A stretch of 20,175 bases of DNA from Pelagophyceae sp. CCMP2097 (Eukaryota; Sar; Pelagophyceae): positions 7,905 through 28,079 of the forward strand of contig MU657246.1 of the NCBI GenBank assembly GCA_026770575.1. The letters are read 5' to 3'. Numbering within the stretch: the stretch's first letter is position 1; every line of letters starts with the position of its first letter. A program made the position numbers and the translations under genes. Shown piece by piece: positions 17,549-20,175 of this stretch. Below the pieces are notes generated by a model. The model saw only the letters and a program-made list of their open reading frames with translations. It ran no database searches and was not told the origin of the DNA.

Positions 17549-19008
17549 ATGCTGAGGCTCGGGAACTTCCTCCGTGGGGCGGCGGCCCCCGTGCGCAGTG
17601 TCGCCGCTAGCGTCGCGCAGCGCCTGTCGTCGAGCGGCCACACCTCGGGCGGCGCCTCGACTGACGACGACGACGACGACGACGAGCCCGACTCGGACGA
17701 GCCCGACGAGCCCGACGAGGCGTCGCTGAAGAATAAAGGTGGGCGCCCGCGCGGTGCCTCGGCCGTCGAACGCGTTTTGATCGGCGAGTTTGCCTCCAAG
17801 GCTGAGGCGATCAAGGCGGGCGAGCAAGCTGCCGGGACCGACACGCACCGCACCAGCGGCGGATCGTGGGACTACGCGGCCACGTGCTCGCGGCACCGCA
17901 ACTGCCCAGTCAGTGCGCCGCCCACCCTGTTACTGGCGTTTTAAAAGAGGTGTTCCCTGCGCCGTTTCGCTGCCGCGTTACTGGGGCCCAATAACCCGTT
18001 TCCCCCCTGAGCCCTGTAGACCCGGGGGAAGCACTCCGCTCAGTATGAGCGAGTGGATGGTAATGTGTTAGGAGAGAGAGAGAGTGCGGAGACGCAAAGA
18101 TCATGATCGACGCGACGAGGCTTGTTCCAGCCTCGTCGTTGACGATCACAGAAGCGCCACGTGTCGCCATTACTGCCGATATCGCTGGCGAATGTAAACG
18201 GCGGCTGGAAGGATCTAAGTCGGTGTACGAGATCGAAAATGTCCCGGCGCGCGTGTGCGGGGAGTTAAATTTGAGGGACGGCGACAACTTGTTCGCCGTG
18301 AGCCGCCCGACGAACTTTAGTGACGCGACGCCGACGCGCGTCACTGCGTTCCTGAATACGTTCCCACTGGACCCGACGGTGCCCGCGGAGATTACGGAGG
18401 CGCACCTGGGCAAGGTGCTCGCCATCGCGGCAACGTTCTACTTGGTGACCATCTCGCCAGTCGAGTCGCCAGCCGAGGAGAACGGCTGGATCGTGGTGCT
18501 CGTCGGCGACAACCGCGACAAGGTACGCGAGGTCTCCCTGCTGCCCGACGCGCACGCGGGGCGTTTGAGTTGCACCTGCACGTCACCAATGTTCGCGCAT
18601 TCGGGCGAGATCTCGTTGGAGATTTTGATGGTCCTGGTGGACCTCGGCCTCATCAAGCTCGGCGTGCTCGTCGCGTCGATTGTGGCGCGGAACCACGTCG
18701 GGCGGCCGGAGTCAAAGGCGAAGTGGTCGGACAAGCGCGGCGCGTCTAAGTCGAAAAGCGCTGCCTGGTATTTGAAGCAAATCACGGATGCGAAGTCGGG
18801 CAAGTACTGCGACTGGCGGGCCGTCGTGACGAAGGACGGCAAGGACATCGTCTGTGTCGTCCGCTTGGCGAACAAGCCGTCCCGCACGGCGGATTGGCTC
18901 TGGCCAGTCGAATTTAAGGACGGCTCGGAGGAGGAGCTGAACGCCGCGCAGCTCGCCGAGGCGCTCTACAAGGCTTCCGAAGCCGGCGTGATGGGCCCAG
19001 ACAAGTAG
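17549..19008 (+). CDS. Transposase-derived (MULE-like) protein, zinc-finger N-part and SWIM-like C-part, no DDE core
   Basis: The first part (17549-17908) has an Asp/Glu-rich tract, a GGRPRG hook and a segment with SWDYAATCSRHRNCP, like the N-terminal WRKY/GCM1-type finger of Mutator-like transposases. The second part (18103 ATG to 19008, 301 aa) carries SCTCTSPMFAHSGEISLEIL, which aligns with SWIM fingers (CxC...CxH) but has Ser and Glu where the second Cys and His belong. I propose an intron 17909-18099 (donor CCA-GTCAGT, acceptor CAAAG) giving 422 aa; otherwise these are two separate ORFs (17549-17944 and 18103-19008). The region between the fingers is too short for a DDE catalytic domain and I see none. 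This suggests an internally deleted or domesticated transposase. The hydrophobic pattern and lack of stops support the plus strand. Confidence 0.5.
17975..18009. repeat. 35-bp dispersed motif, copy 2
   Basis: The partner of 15036-15070. Its left half forms a near-perfect 19-base palindrome (GTTACTGGGGCCCAATAAC). It falls inside the proposed intron of the transposase-like gene. Confidence 0.85.
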
Positions 19009-19735
19009 CCGGTGCCCCGCAGCACCGCCCGTATCCTCTGCGGCCCTTGGCACCCGAGGCCCTTGGGACTTTAAATACCCGAAGATATCCCCTCAGGTAT
19101 GGAGAATAAGGTGTACACGCCTGATACAGGATCGAAGCCGCCGGCTCTAAAGTGGACCCGTGGTACAATCGCAGGGCCCCAGCGCGGCAACGGGGTGGAC
19201 GGCGCGGCATCGGTGCGGATGGCGCGCCACGATTCGGCAACGTACGCCCGCACCGCAAATGGTCCTCGACTTGCCCCGGGGCAGCCGCGTCGGCGGCTCC
19301 GTAAAGCATCGGCTCTGCAAAAGAGGCGACGGCCCGGCCGATGCGTCGTCGGCGAAGGCAGAGGCATGCGAGCAGGACGGACTCCGCGCTCGACGGAGCT
19401 GATCTATGACTCAGGAATAAATCCTTGCCGCTCCTATCTAATCCTATGCCTCCGGTGCCTCCGGTGCGCGCGTGTTTCATTGACGGCCGATGCACCGGAG
19501 GGCAGTGGCGCCGCAATATGGCGGCCGGGCGACACAGGGCGGTGCGTTGCCCCGGCCGAGGTTCCTGAACCGGCATGGCACCTCGACGTGCGTGGGATCA
19601 AAGCTTGCCGCGGCGCGCGCGAGACTCAAGTTCTCAGCATCGTCCGTGGCTCAGACTCCGTGGCTCGTCCATAATATCGACCAGAGTGGTGGTGACCGGC
19701 AGCGTCCACAAGAGACAGTCTCCGTTTCTTTGGGT
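19009..19735. other. Intergenic, no gene supported
   Basis: Lies between the transposase-like gene (+) and histone H4 (-), which converge. A 191-codon ORF starts at 19099 on the plus strand, but its composition is Arg/Ala-rich with no domain, and minus frames are just as open. The right arm of the inverted repeat is at 19056-19077. Confidence 0.4.
19056..19077 (-). repeat. Right arm of an imperfect terminal inverted repeat
   Basis: Reverse complement of 17323-17344 at 18 of 22 positions, ending in ACTTTAAATA. It begins 47 bases after the stop of the transposase-like gene, giving a bracketed unit of 1755 bases. Confidence 0.4.
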
Positions 19736-19751
19736 GGTGTTATAAAACACC
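19736..19751 (-). terminator. Histone mRNA 3' stem-loop
   Basis: On the minus strand the sequence is GGTGTT-TTAT-AACACC: a perfect 6-bp stem starting GG and ending CC with a four-base loop, the exact geometry of the replication-dependent histone stem-loop. It lies 69 bases past the H4 stop. It is followed at once by ACCCA and then AAAGAAACGGAGA (19715-19730), like the metazoan flank and purine-rich downstream element. This implies 3' processing through SLBP rather than ordinary polyadenylation. Confidence 0.75.
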
Positions 19752-19820
19752 GGTTGTGTGGTGGTCGAGCGCCGGCCGCCCCTCGAGAGGCGAGGGCGAC
19801 GGGCACTTGTCGAGGGCTGC

Positions 19821-20175
<355 letters not shown>

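Noticed and set aside
17375..19097. Shared CCTCAGGTATGG at 17381-17392 and 19093-19104 as element boundaries
   Set aside because: A 12-base exact match is expected by chance in 20 kb, and the flanks differ.

Overview
The window is nuclear DNA of a eukaryotic alga. It is GC-rich, with small spliceosomal introns, a canonical histone H4 gene, a plastid-type ABC1/UbiB kinase whose N-terminus looks like a signal peptide plus transit peptide, and a CHASE-domain hybrid histidine kinase. A photosynthetic stramenopile fits best, possibly a pelagophyte of the Aureococcus type, because of the complex-plastid leader, the GC-AG introns and the introns packed with mobile repeats. A haptophyte cannot be excluded. 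The assignment is inference.

Layout. 1-1349: a microsatellite, a foldback hairpin, a doubtful minus-strand ORF and the ABC1K upstream region. 1350-8019 (+): an ABC1K gene reconstructed here as 14 exons, about 760 aa, with all kinase motifs recovered once the introns are removed. Introns 4, 8 and 10 are swollen by repeats. 8020-10214: an intergenic stretch between two convergent genes, full of minisatellites, with a small fragment resembling the start of histone H4. 10215-14340 (-): a four-exon hybrid histidine kinase, 891 aa, with TM1, a CHASE-like sensor carrying a Cys-rich insert, TM2, a His box, an ATPase domain and a receiver. 14341-14601: its AT-rich upstream region. 14602-16600: a coding-like Ala/Glu/Arg repeat, (GGACCC)n arrays and GGCC-rich satellite next to another copy of the dispersed repeat. 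16601-19080: a small Cys-rich ORF, an AT-rich island, and a transposase-related gene (zinc-finger N-part, degenerate SWIM-like C-part, no DDE core seen) bracketed by an imperfect 22-bp inverted repeat. 19821-20132 (-): histone H4, followed by a metazoan-style histone 3' stem-loop.

The most notable structure is an undescribed-looking repeat family. An element of about 1.2-1.5 kb, with about 120-200-bp direct terminal repeats and satellite-like interior, sits in intron 10 of ABC1K and in intron 1 of the kinase, in opposite orientation to transcription in the two genes. A truncated piece of the terminal repeat makes up much of the 103-nt third intron of the kinase. Another copy lies at 16323-16501. 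The genes show no sign of working in one pathway; what links them is the shared intron-invading repeat.
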